Shown here one piece after another: positions 24,140 to 32,171 of a DNA stretch of 37,319 nucleotides. The stretch covers positions 1 to 37,319 of the forward strand of contig NZ_LZKR01000148.1 of the NCBI RefSeq assembly GCF_001672915.1. The letters are read 5' to 3'. The notes below the pieces were generated by a model that did no database searches, was not told the DNA's origin, and saw nothing but the letters and a program-made list of their open reading frames with translations. The DNA is from Mycobacterium sp. 1245805.9 (GTDB lineage: Bacteria > Actinomycetota > Actinomycetes > Mycobacteriales > Mycobacteriaceae). A program made the position numbers and the translations under genes. Position 1 is the stretch's first letter. Every line of letters begins with the position of its first letter.

Positions 24140-25251
24140 TCTCGGCGGGGACGATGGTTCTCGACGGGCAGGTGAGCCGGCCGGGATGGCTGGAGACGTC
24201 CGGTCAAGGCATCCTCGCGTGCGGCGCCGGCCCGCCGCCCCGGCCGGCCGACCGCGACTTCCCGGATTGCGTTGTGGTGCCGGGCTTTGTCGACATGCAC
24301 GTGCACGGCGGCGGCGGCGCCTCCTACACCGAGCCCAACGGCATCGACGACGCCGCGGACTTTCATAAGCGCCACGGCACCACCACCACGCTGGCCAGCC
24401 TGGTCACCGCCGCGCCGGCCGAGCTGATCGCCGGCGTCCGCGCGCTCGCCCCGCCCACCGAACGGGGCGCCATCGCGGGCATCCACCTGGAGGGGCCGTG
24501 GCTGAGCCCGGCCCGCTGCGGGGCGCACGACCCCACCCGGATGCGCCACCCGGACGCGAGAGAGATCGACGCCGTGCTCGCCGCCGGCGGCGGCGCCGTC
24601 CGGATGGTCACGCTGGCGCCGGAACTGCCCGGCGCCGACGACGCGATCCGCCGGTTCGTGGACGCGAATGTGGTTGTGGCCGTGGGCCATACCGACGCGA
24701 CCTACGAGCAGACCCAGCGGGCCATCGCCGCGGGCGCCACGGTCGGCACCCACCTGTTCAACGCGATGCCACCGCTGCACCACCGCGAGCCGGGGCCCGC
24801 GCTCGCGCTGCTGCGCGACCCGGGGGTGACCGTCGAGCTCATCGCCGACGGCGTGCACGTGCACCCCGAGGTGGTGCGCGCGGTCGTCGCGGCCGCGGGG
24901 ACCGACCGGGTCGCCCTGGTCACCGACGCGATGGCCGCGGCCGGCTGCGCCGACGGGACGTTTCGGCTCGGCGGGGTGGCGGTCGACGTCGTGTCCGGCG
25001 TCGCGCGGGTGCACGGGACGTCGACGATCGCCGGCAGCACCGCCACCATGGATCTGCTTTTCCGCACCGTAGGCGCCGATGCGGGGCTGGCCGCCGCGGT
25101 GGCGCTGACGGCGACGACGCCGGCACGCGCGCTCGGCCTCGAGCGGGTGGGCTGTTTGCGGCCGGGCTACGACGCGAATCTGGTTGTGCTGGACGGCGCT
25201 TTGCAGGTGACCGCCGTCATGGTCCGCGGCGACTGGGTGGGCGGCGGGTAG
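24130..25251 (+). CDS. nagA: N-acetylglucosamine-6-phosphate deacetylase
   Basis: Converts GlcNAc-6-phosphate to glucosamine-6-phosphate and acetate. 373 residues. Amidohydrolase metal motif HVH (57-59, MHVHGGGG), Glu121 in HLEGPWLSP, His187 in VGHTDATY, His208 in THLFNAMPPLHH and catalytic Asp266 in LVTDAMAAAG. ATG 24130 overlaps the sugI end by 10 bases. With dacB1 and sugI it forms a likely cell-wall recycling operon. It abuts the convergent YihY-type gene with no gap. Corresponds to Mtb Rv3332. Mtb Rv3333c and Rv3334, as I recall them, are absent. Confidence 0.93.
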   Translation: MGLISAGTMVLDGQVSRPGWLETSGQGILACGAGPPPRPADRDFPDCVVVPGFVDMHVHGGGGASYTEPNGIDDAADFHKRHGTTTTLASLVTAAPAELIAGVRALAPPTERGAIAGIHLEGPWLSPARCGAHDPTRMRHPDAREIDAVLAAGGGAVRMVTLAPELPGADDAIRRFVDANVVVAVGHTDATYEQTQRAIAAGATVGTHLFNAMPPLHHREPGPALALLRDPGVTVELIADGVHVHPEVVRAVVAAAGTDRVALVTDAMAAAGCADGTFRLGGVAVDVVSGVARVHGTSTIAGSTATMDLLFRTVGADAGLAAAVALTATTPARALGLERVGCLRPGYDANLVVLDGALQVTAVMVRGDWVGGG

Positions 25252-26280
25252 CTACCGCAGCCTGCGGATCAGCCGCGAAAACGCCAGCGCCCCAACGGCT
25301 CCGAGGCCCATCGCGGCCAGCGTCTGACGGGTGGACAGGCCCTCGTCCACCTGCACCCGCGGGGCGATGATCGCAGGCGGCGGGGGGTCCACGTGCGTGG
25401 CGCGCGGATCGTGGGACGCGGTGGCGGCCCAGGCGGCGGCGAACAGCACCAGATACGCGGTGACGTAGGCGAACACCATCAGGCCCAGCACCGGCCCGAA
25501 GGCGACCCCGGCGGGGCTGCGCAGCACCGCCCGCAGATACAGCGACGCCACCTGCTTGAACAGCTCGAAGCCCGTCGCCGCCAAGAGACCCGCGCGCGCC
25601 GAGGCGGCCAGGTCCACCTTCTCGCGCGGCAGCCGGGCGATCATCCAGGTGAACAGCAGCCAGGACACGAACAGCGAGACCACTATCGAGAACAGCCGGA
25701 ACAGCCAGTCGAACACCGAAAACTCCGGTATGCCAAACCATCTCAGGACGGCGCCCATCGGCGCCTCGTGGCCCAGCGTGCTCAGCGCCACGGTGGCCAA
25801 CATCACCGTGAACGTCCCCACCATCGCCAGCAGGTCGGAGAGTTTGTTGCGCAGGAACCCCGGCGACTCGATGCGCTTGTCCCACCACATCTCGGTCACC
25901 GCGCCCCGCAGGTGCGATATCCACCCCACGCCGGCCCAGGCCGCGGTGGCCAGCCCGATCAGGCCGACCGACGTTCGCGCGTCTATCGCGGAATTCATTA
26001 GGTCGATCAGCTGTTGCGAAAGGGCGCCGGTCACCGCGGACCGGATGTGGTCGTCGATCGTGCCCAGCAGCTGCGGCCGGCGCGACAGCAGGAACCCGAA
26101 CGCCGCGAAACCGACCATCAGCAAGGGAAATAACGCGAAGATCGTGTAGTAGGTGAGGCCGGCGGCGTAGAAGCCGCCGTTGCGCTCATCGAAACGCTGA
26201 TAGGCGCGCATGAGGTGATCGAACCAGCGAAACCGGGCTCGCAGCCGATCCAGGATGCCTGGCTTGGCCGGCTCGCTCAT
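25252..26280 (-). CDS. YihY/virulence factor BrkB family membrane protein
   Basis: 342 residues with about six membrane helices (roughly 44-66, 100-120, 142-165, 190-212, 225-245, 255-280). It begins with a family-typical soluble helix plus RNGGFYAAGLTYYTIFALFPLL. The hydrophilic C-terminal part (285-325) ends with one more hydrophobic helix. The function of the family is not settled; the old label 'ribonuclease BN' is wrong. ATG 26280 is preferred; TTG 26286 is two codons earlier. It follows trpS by 8 bases on the same strand, as in Mtb (Rv3335c-Rv3336c). Confidence 0.88.
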   Translation of the reverse strand: MSEPAKPGILDRLRARFRWFDHLMRAYQRFDERNGGFYAAGLTYYTIFALFPLLMVGFAAFGFLLSRRPQLLGTIDDHIRSAVTGALSQQLIDLMNSAIDARTSVGLIGLATAAWAGVGWISHLRGAVTEMWWDKRIESPGFLRNKLSDLLAMVGTFTVMLATVALSTLGHEAPMGAVLRWFGIPEFSVFDWLFRLFSIVVSLFVSWLLFTWMIARLPREKVDLAASARAGLLAATGFELFKQVASLYLRAVLRSPAGVAFGPVLGLMVFAYVTAYLVLFAAAWAATASHDPRATHVDPPPPAIIAPRVQVDEGLSTRQTLAAMGLGAVGALAFSRLIRRLR

Positions 26281-26288
26281 GCGCAACC

Positions 26289-27308
26289 CTATTCCCGTAT
26301 CGGAAGGAACCCGAGTCGATCGTAAACCCGCCGAACCGTTTTCCCGGCGACCTCCTCGGCGCGCTGCGCCCCGGCCGCCAGCACCGACTCCAATTCGGCA
26401 CGGTCCGACATCAATTCGTCGACCCGGGCCTTGATCGGGGCGACGAAGTCGACCACGGCCTCTGCGGTGTCCTTCTTCAAGTCGCCGTAGCCGCGCCCGG
26501 CGTACCCCTCGACCAGCTTGTCGATGCCGACCCCGGTGACCGCCGACTGGATGGTCAGCAGGTTCGACACACCAGCCTTGGCCTCGGTGTCGTAACGGAT
26601 CTCGCGCTCGCTGTCAGTCACCGCGGAGCGAATCTTCTTGGCGGACAAGGCCGGATCGTCGAGCAGGTTGATCAGTCCGGCGTCCGTCGCCGCCGATTTG
26701 CTCATCTTCGAAGTCGGGTCGGCCAGGTCGTAGATCTTGGCGGTGACCTTCGGAATGAGCACGTCGGGAACGACGAAGGTGTCCGGGAAGCGGCTGTTGA
26801 ACCGCTGCGCGACGTCGCGTGCCAGCTCCAGGTGCTGGCGCTGATCCTCGCCCACGGGCACCAGGTCACTGTCGTAGGCCAGCACGTCGGCCGCCTGCAG
26901 CACCGGATAGGTGAACAACCCCACCGTGGTCGAGTCGCTGCCCTGGCGGGTGGACTTGTCCTTGAACTGCGTCATCCGCGAGGCCTGCCCGAAGCCGGTG
27001 AAGCACCCCAGCACCCACGCCAGCTGGGTGTGCGCGGGCACGTGGCTTTGCACGAAGACCGTACTGCGCGCGGGGTCGATGCCCAGCGCCAGGTACTGCG
27101 CGGCGGTGACCAGGGTCCGGCGTCGCAGCGCCTCGGGATCCTGCGGGATGGTGATGGCGTGCAGGTCGACGACGCAGAAGAACGCGTCATGGTCGTCTTG
27201 CAGCGCCACCCACTGGGTGATCGCCCCCAGCGCGTTACCCAGGTGAAGCGAATCGGAGGTGGGCTGCACGCCGGAGAAGAGCCGGCTGGATCCGGTAGCG
27301 GTGCTCAT
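26289..27308 (-). CDS. trpS: tryptophanyl-tRNA synthetase
   Basis: Charges tRNA-Trp. 339 residues, the usual size for the bacterial class I enzyme. HLGN (22-25) is the HIGH-type motif and KMSKS (201-205) is perfect. The GEDQRQHLELARD segment binds tryptophan and tRNA. ATG 27308 is the natural start. Divergent from the hydrolase gene. Corresponds to Mtb Rv3336c. Confidence 0.96.
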   Translation of the reverse strand: MSTATGSSRLFSGVQPTSDSLHLGNALGAITQWVALQDDHDAFFCVVDLHAITIPQDPEALRRRTLVTAAQYLALGIDPARSTVFVQSHVPAHTQLAWVLGCFTGFGQASRMTQFKDKSTRQGSDSTTVGLFTYPVLQAADVLAYDSDLVPVGEDQRQHLELARDVAQRFNSRFPDTFVVPDVLIPKVTAKIYDLADPTSKMSKSAATDAGLINLLDDPALSAKKIRSAVTDSEREIRYDTEAKAGVSNLLTIQSAVTGVGIDKLVEGYAGRGYGDLKKDTAEAVVDFVAPIKARVDELMSDRAELESVLAAGAQRAEEVAGKTVRRVYDRLGFLPIRE

Positions 27309-27369
27309 GATTACCCGATCTTTTCATGGGCAGACCGGCCATTGTTTGCAGTACCGGCGGTACCGCCAT

Positions 27370-27375
27370 TAATGT
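27370..27375 (+). promoter_or_regulatory. -10 element of the alpha/beta hydrolase gene
   Basis: TAATGT ends 8 bases before ATG 27384, pointing to a leaderless message that starts at this ATG and not at ATG 27372, which lies inside the element. A 12-bp palindrome GGCGGTACCGCC (27356-27367) sits just upstream in the spacer. Confidence 0.4.
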
Positions 27376-27383
27376 CGGACGGT

Positions 27384-28238
27384 ATGGGGAGCAACGAGGG
27401 GACCCGTCCGCCGATACACACCGGCTCCGGCGAGCCGGTTGTCTTACTGCACCCGTTCCTGCTGTCGCAGGCGGTGTGGGAGGACGTGGCCCGGCAGCTG
27501 GCCGACACCGGCCGCTACGAGGTCTTCGCCCCGACGATGGCCGGCCACAACGGCGGGCCGAAGGCCGGCACCTGGTTCCTGTCGTCCGACGTGCTCGCCG
27601 ACCACGTCGAGAAGCAGATGGACGAACTGGGCTGGAAAACCGCCCACATCGTGGGCAACTCGCTGGGCGGCTGGGTCGCCTTCGAGCTGGAGCGCCGCGG
27701 CCGCGCGCGCAGCATCACCGGCATCGCCCCGGCCGGCGGTTGGACGCGCTGGACCCCGGCGAAGTTCGAGGTGATCGCCAAGTTCGTGCTGGGCATCCCG
27801 CTGCTGCTGCTGGCCTGGGCGTTCGGGCCGCGCGTGCTGCGGCTGCCGTTCAGCCGGCAACTGGCCACCTACGCGATCAGCGCCAAGCCCGAGAGCGTCA
27901 GCGACGCTCAACTGCTCGGCTGCATCGACGACGTCGCGCACTGCCCCGCCTACTTCCAGCTGCTGGCCAAGGCGCTGTTGTTGCCCGGCCTGCGGGAGGT
28001 CGCGCAGAACGCGGTCCCGGCCCACCTGGTGATCTGCGAGAAGGACCGGATCCTGCCCGCCCCCCGGTTCAGCCGGCATTTCACCGACCAGCTGCCCAAG
28101 GACAGTCACCAGGTCACCAAGCTGGACGGCGTCGGGCACGTGCCGATGTTCGAGGCGCCCGAGCGCATCACCCGGGTGATCACCGAATTCATCGAGGAGC
28201 ACTGCCCGGTCCCGGGCCGCGAGGAGTCAGCCGGCTAG
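27384..28238 (+). CDS. alpha/beta hydrolase
   Basis: 284 residues. Nucleophile elbow GNSLGG with Ser93, acid Asp221 (ICEKDRILP), base His252 (GVGHVPMFE), oxyanion region LLHPFLLS. A helical cap lies at about 120-200. The triad is complete, so an active esterase- or lipase-like enzyme is likely; the substrate is unknown. From memory, the Mtb counterpart is annotated as two partial ORFs, Rv3337 and Rv3338. Here it is one intact frame. The 3' end overlaps convergent icd1 by 12 bases. Confidence 0.87.
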   Translation: MGSNEGTRPPIHTGSGEPVVLLHPFLLSQAVWEDVARQLADTGRYEVFAPTMAGHNGGPKAGTWFLSSDVLADHVEKQMDELGWKTAHIVGNSLGGWVAFELERRGRARSITGIAPAGGWTRWTPAKFEVIAKFVLGIPLLLLAWAFGPRVLRLPFSRQLATYAISAKPESVSDAQLLGCIDDVAHCPAYFQLLAKALLLPGLREVAQNAVPAHLVICEKDRILPAPRFSRHFTDQLPKDSHQVTKLDGVGHVPMFEAPERITRVITEFIEEHCPVPGREESAG

Positions 28239-29456
28239 GGCCTTCTCCAGGTTCTCGGCGATGGAGTTCAGGAACTCCTCGCTGTTCTGGTACTCCTGCT
28301 CGGGGCCGATGAGGATGGCCAGGTCCTTGGTCATCTTGCCGCCCTCGACGGTGGAGATGACGACCTCCTCGAGCTTCTGGGCGAACTCGATCACCTCGGG
28401 GGTGTCGTCGAGCTTGCCGCGGTGCTGCAGCCCGCGCGTCCAGGCGAAGATCGAGGCGATCGGGTTGGTCGAGGTCGGCTTGCCGGCCTGGTACTGCCGG
28501 AAATGCCGGGTGACGGTGCCGTGCGCGGCCTCGGCCTCGACCGTCTTGCCGTCGGCCGTCATCAGCACGGACGTCATCAGCCCCAGCGAGCCGTAGCCCT
28601 GCGCGACGGTGTCGGACTGCACGTCGCCGTCGTAGTTCTTGCAGGCCCACACGTAGCCGCCCTCCCATTTGAGGCAGGCCGCCACCATGTCGTCGATGAG
28701 CCGGTGCTCGTAGGTCAGGCCCTCGGCTTCGAACTGCTCCTTGAATTCCTCGTCGTAGATGCGCTGGAACTCGTCCTTGAACATGCCGTCGTAGGCCTTG
28801 AGGATGGTGTTCTTGGTGGACAGGTACACCGGCCACTTGGCGTTCAGGCCGTAGGCGAACGAGGCGCGCGCGAAGTCGCGGATGGAGTCCTTGAAGTTGT
28901 ACATCCCCATCACGACGCCGCCGTCCTCGGGGATCGACACCACCTCGTGCACCATGGGCTCGCTGCCGTCGGACGGTGTGAACGTCAGCGTGACGGTGCC
29001 GGGCCGGTCGACCTTGAAGTTCGTGGCGCGGTACTGGTCGCCAAAAGCGTGCCGGCCGATGACGATTGGCTTGGTCCAGCCCGGAACCAGGCGCGGGACA
29101 TTGGAGATCACGATCGGCTCGCGGAAGATGGTGCCGCCCAAGATGTTCCGAATGGTCCCGTTGGGCGACAGCCACATCTTCTTCAGGTTGAACTCGTGGA
29201 CCCGCGCCTCGTCCGGGGTGATGGTCGCGCACTTGACGCCCACGCCGTGCTTCTTGATCGCATAGGCCGCGTCGATCGTCACCTGGTCGTCGGTGCGGTC
29301 GCGGTGCTCCATGCCCAGGTCGTAGTACTCCAGGTTGATGTCGAGATGGGGCAGGATCAGCATGTCCTTGATGAGCTTCCAGATGACGCGGGTCATCTCG
29401 TCGCCGTCGAGCTCGACCACCGGGCCCTTGACCTTGATCTTGAATTCGTCAGACAT
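28227..29456 (-). CDS. icd1: NADP-dependent isocitrate dehydrogenase, dimeric type
   Basis: TCA-cycle enzyme, isocitrate to 2-oxoglutarate with NADPH. 409 residues of the eukaryote-like homodimeric subfamily: VELDGDEMTRVIW near the N-terminus, SPNGTIRNILGGT in the substrate site, YKNYDGDVQSD-like metal site (CKNYDGDVQSD) and AHGTVTRHFR with TNPIASIFAW. ATG 29456 follows icd2 by 34 bases on the same strand. Corresponds to Mtb Rv3339c. Confidence 0.95.
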   Translation of the reverse strand: MSDEFKIKVKGPVVELDGDEMTRVIWKLIKDMLILPHLDINLEYYDLGMEHRDRTDDQVTIDAAYAIKKHGVGVKCATITPDEARVHEFNLKKMWLSPNGTIRNILGGTIFREPIVISNVPRLVPGWTKPIVIGRHAFGDQYRATNFKVDRPGTVTLTFTPSDGSEPMVHEVVSIPEDGGVVMGMYNFKDSIRDFARASFAYGLNAKWPVYLSTKNTILKAYDGMFKDEFQRIYDEEFKEQFEAEGLTYEHRLIDDMVAACLKWEGGYVWACKNYDGDVQSDTVAQGYGSLGLMTSVLMTADGKTVEAEAAHGTVTRHFRQYQAGKPTSTNPIASIFAWTRGLQHRGKLDDTPEVIEFAQKLEEVVISTVEGGKMTKDLAILIGPEQEYQNSEEFLNSIAENLEKALAG

Positions 29457-29490
29457 ATCGAGTTCGACTTTCTTCTTGCGGCTTTCAGCC

Positions 29491-31731
29491 CTAGGAGGCT
29501 TGCGAAGCTGCTAGCGCTTCGTTGAACGTTTTGCTCGGCCGCATGACTGCAGTCGTCTTCTCCGGGTCCGGGCGATAGTAGCCGCCGATGTCGACCGGCT
29601 CGCCCTGCGCCTCGGCGAGTTCGGCCACGATCGCGTCCTCGTTCTTGCTCAACTCCTCGGCCAGCGCGGCGAAGTGCTCGCGCAGCTCGTCGTCGTCGGA
29701 TTGCCCGGCCAGTTCCTCGGCCCAGTACAGCGCCAGGTAGAACTGGCTGCCGCGGTTGTCGAGTTCGCCGGTCTTGCGCGACGGGCTCTTGTTGTTCTCC
29801 AGCAGCTTGCCGATCGCGGCGTCCAGCGTCTTGCCGAGCAGCTTGGCGCGCTGGTTGTCGGTCTTGATGCCGATGTCCTCGAAACACGCTCCCAGCGCGA
29901 GGAATTCGCCGAGGGAATCCCAGCGCAGATGATTTTCCTCGACGAGCTGGTGCACGTGCTTGGGCGCCGAACCGCCCGCCCCAGTTTCGTACATTCCGCC
30001 GCCGGACATCAGCGGCACGATGGACAGCATCTTGGCGCTGGTGCCGAGCTCCAGGATCGGGAACAGGTCGGTGAGGTAGTCGCGCAGGATGTTTCCCGTC
30101 GCGGCGATGGTGTCCTGCCCGCGCACCGCGCGCTCCAGCGTGTAGCGCATAGCCCACACCTGGGGCATGATCTGGATCTCGAGGCCCTCGGTGTCGTGCT
30201 CCTTGAGGTACGCCTTGACCTTCTTGCGCAGTTCGACCTCGTGCGGCCGCTCGGTGTCCAGCCAGAACACCACCGTCATGCCCGAGTTCCGCGCGCGGGT
30301 GACGGCCAGCTTGACCCAGTCGCGGATCGCTTCGTCGGTGACGATCGGCATCCGCCAGATGTCGCCCTCTTCGACGTTCTGGGTCAGCAGGACTTCCCCG
30401 GTATCGAGGTCGACGATGTCGGCGACGCCGTCTTCGGGGATCTCGAACGTCTTGTCGTGCGAGCCGTATTCCTCGGCCTGCTGCGCCATCAGGCCGACGT
30501 TGGGGACGGTGCCCATCGTCGTCGGGTCGAACTGCCCGTGGGTCTTACAGAAGTTGATGATCTCCTGGTAGATGCGCGAGAAGGTCGACTCGGGGTTGAC
30601 GGCCTTGGTGTCCTTCTGCCGCCCGTCGGCGCCCCACATCTTGCCGCCGGCGCGGATCATCGCCGGCATCGACGCGTCCACGATCACGTCGCTGGGCGAA
30701 TGAAAGTTGGTGATGCCCTTGGCCGAATCGACCATCGCCAGCTCGGGGCGATGCTCATGGCAGGCGTGCAGATCGCGGATGATCTCCTCGTGCAGCGACG
30801 CCGGCAGCGACTCGATCTTGTCGTAGAGGTCGACCAGCCCGTTGTTGACGTTGACGCCCAGTTCGTCGAACAGCTCCTGGTGCTTGGCGAAGGCCTCCTT
30901 GTAAAAGACCTTCACGGCGTGGCCGAAGACGATCGGGTGGGAGACCTTCATCATGGTGGCCTTGACGTGCAGCGAGAACATCACGCCGGTCTCGTAGGCG
31001 TCCTGCATCTGTTCTTCGTAGAACTCGACCAGGGCCTTCTTGCTCATGAACATGGAATCGATGACGTCGCCGTCGCGCAGCTCGACCTTCGGCTTGAGGT
31101 CGAGGGTCTCCCCGCCCTTGGTCCGCAGCACCATCTTCACGTTGCGCGCGCGGTCCAGCGTCATGGACTTCTCGCCGTGGTAGAAGTCGCCGTGCCGCAT
31201 GGTGGCGACGTGGGTGCGCGAGGCCGGCGACCAATCCCCCATGCTGTGCGGGTGCTTGCGCGCGTACTCCTTGACGGCCTTAGGCGCGCGCCGGTCCGAG
31301 TTGCCTTGCCGCAGTACCGGATTCACCGCGCTGCCCAGGCATTTGCCGTAGCGGGCGCGAATTTCCTTGTCCTCGTCCGTCTTCGGGCTCTGCGGAAAGT
31401 CCGGGATCTGGTAGCCCTTGCCCTGCAGCTCCTTGACGGCGGCGATCAGCTGGGGCACCGACGCGCTGACGTTCGGCAGCTTGATGATGTTGGTGTCGGC
31501 TTCCTTCGTCAGCGCGCCCAGTTCCGCCAGGTCGTCCGGCACCCGCTGCTCTTCGGTCAGGTGGTCGGCGAACTCGGCGAGGATCCGAGCGGCCACCGAG
31601 ATGTCACCGGTCTTGATCTTGATGCCCGCCGGCTCGGCGAAGGCTCGCACGATCGGCAGGAACGCGTAGGTCGCCAGCAGCGGCGCCTCGTCGGTCAGCG
31701 TGTAGATGACGGTCGGCTGTTCGGCGCACAC
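29491..31731 (-). CDS. icd2: NADP-dependent isocitrate dehydrogenase, monomeric type
   Basis: Same reaction as icd1 but from an unrelated monomeric family of about 740 residues; here 746. Diagnostic segments include NPVLRQGNSDRRAPK, MSLHVKATMMKVSHP-like (FSLHVKATMMKVSHP), NFHSPSDVIVDASMPAMIR and ELDNRGSQFYLALYWAEEL. It follows Mtb Icd2 (Rv0066c) along its whole length, from memory, but in Mtb that gene is far from icd1. The start is GTG 31731 with GGGAG seven bases upstream; the ATG nearby is out of frame. Confidence 0.95.
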   Translation of the reverse strand: MCAEQPTVIYTLTDEAPLLATYAFLPIVRAFAEPAGIKIKTGDISVAARILAEFADHLTEEQRVPDDLAELGALTKEADTNIIKLPNVSASVPQLIAAVKELQGKGYQIPDFPQSPKTDEDKEIRARYGKCLGSAVNPVLRQGNSDRRAPKAVKEYARKHPHSMGDWSPASRTHVATMRHGDFYHGEKSMTLDRARNVKMVLRTKGGETLDLKPKVELRDGDVIDSMFMSKKALVEFYEEQMQDAYETGVMFSLHVKATMMKVSHPIVFGHAVKVFYKEAFAKHQELFDELGVNVNNGLVDLYDKIESLPASLHEEIIRDLHACHEHRPELAMVDSAKGITNFHSPSDVIVDASMPAMIRAGGKMWGADGRQKDTKAVNPESTFSRIYQEIINFCKTHGQFDPTTMGTVPNVGLMAQQAEEYGSHDKTFEIPEDGVADIVDLDTGEVLLTQNVEEGDIWRMPIVTDEAIRDWVKLAVTRARNSGMTVVFWLDTERPHEVELRKKVKAYLKEHDTEGLEIQIMPQVWAMRYTLERAVRGQDTIAATGNILRDYLTDLFPILELGTSAKMLSIVPLMSGGGMYETGAGGSAPKHVHQLVEENHLRWDSLGEFLALGACFEDIGIKTDNQRAKLLGKTLDAAIGKLLENNKSPSRKTGELDNRGSQFYLALYWAEELAGQSDDDELREHFAALAEELSKNEDAIVAELAEAQGEPVDIGGYYRPDPEKTTAVMRPSKTFNEALAASQAS

Positions 31732-31840
31732 GGTCCATCTCCCGGCGTCATTGGTCAGATTTGATGGTTCTCAGCGTTCTGGTTGCCACGTTATCAAGGG
31801 TGTTTGGACAGGTGTCGACCCGCAGGCGAGCCGGTCCGCC

Positions 31841-31882
31841 GGCATCGCTGTTGGCATCTCTGTCGGCAACTCTGTTGGCATC
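31841..31882. repeat. 12-bp tandem repeat, about 3.5 copies
   Basis: Copies: GGCATCGCTGTT (31841), GGCATCTCTGTC (31853), GGCAACTCTGTT (31865), then GGCATC (31877-31882). Period exactly 12 with one to two changes per copy. It lies in the icd2-metC gap and ends 17 bases before the -10 of the riboswitch transcript, so it covers the -35 region. Confidence 0.8.
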
Positions 31883-31899
31883 GGCGAGCCGCCATGAGA

Positions 31900-31905
31900 T
31901 AGGCT
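31900..31905 (+). promoter_or_regulatory. -10 element of the metC riboswitch transcript
   Basis: TAGGCT, a strong mycobacterial -10. Transcription would start near 31912-31913, exactly where the SAM-IV aptamer begins (GGTCATGAG). A TTGGCA 19 bases upstream (31875-31880) could be the -35, though the spacing is long. Confidence 0.55.
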
Positions 31906-31912
31906 TCACATC

Positions 31913-32030
31913 GGTCATGAGCGCCAGCGCTAAGCCCCGGCTTGCTGGCCGGCAACCCTCCAACCGCGGTGGGGTGCCCCGGGTGAAAGACCAGGTCTAG
32001 TAGCCACAGGCTGCGCGGCAAGCGCGGGTC
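31913..32030 (+). ncRNA. SAM-IV riboswitch aptamer
   Basis: Nearly identical by eye to the mycobacterial SAM-IV aptamer known upstream of Rv3340-type genes. It begins GGTCATGAGCGCCAGCG, continues GCCCCGGCTTGCTGGCCGGC, then AACCCTCCAACCGCGGTGGG, TGCCCCGGGTGAAAGACC, and ends GCGGCAAGCGCGGGTC. The P1-type pairing GGTC (31913-31916) with GACC is visible. It binds S-adenosylmethionine and lowers expression of the methionine genes when SAM is plentiful. Confidence 0.93.
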
Positions 32031-32058
32031 CGCCATACCGGACCCCTGACTAGAGGGG
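32026..32058 (+). promoter_or_regulatory. riboswitch expression platform with two exclusive hairpins
   Basis: Hairpin 1: GGGTCCG (32026-32032) pairs with CGGACCC (32039-32045), and its left arm is the aptamer 3' end. Hairpin 2: CCCCT (32043-32047) pairs with AGGGG (32054-32058), hiding the ribosome site. Both need CCC 32043-32045, so only one can form. This is a translational switch. Which state SAM favours is inferred. Confidence 0.55.
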
Positions 32059-32065
32059 AAACGTG

Positions 32066-32113
32066 ATGCGCATTCGTCAAGCTCATTCGCGTCGTTTTGT
32101 CTGCCGTCGGTAA
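32066..32113 (+). CDS. 15-codon upstream ORF between riboswitch and metC
   Basis: Peptide MRIRQAHSRRFVCRR, stop TAA at 32111-32113. It has the best ribosome site in the leader (AGAGGGG, ending 7 bases before ATG 32066), the one the expression platform can hide. It is out of frame with metC. It is Arg-rich and has a Cys near the end. Short Cys-containing leader peptides act as cysteine-responsive attenuators in mycobacteria, so a similar role is plausible but unproven. Confidence 0.5.
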   Translation: MRIRQAHSRRFVCRR

Positions 32114-32171
32114 TCCCGACCGCGCACTTCCCGATACCCGAATTCACTTCAGAGAAGAAAGCACACCGCAC

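Noticed and set aside
29674..31764. Plus-strand frame of 696 codons opposite icd2
   Set aside because: Exact antisense of a well-recognised enzyme, with no domain and a His/Asp/Arg-rich shadow composition.
32097..32171. TTG 32097 as the metC start
   Set aside because: It adds 25 residues absent from the Mtb protein as I recall it, overlaps the small ORF and has no ribosome site. GTG 32172 fits the known N-terminus better.
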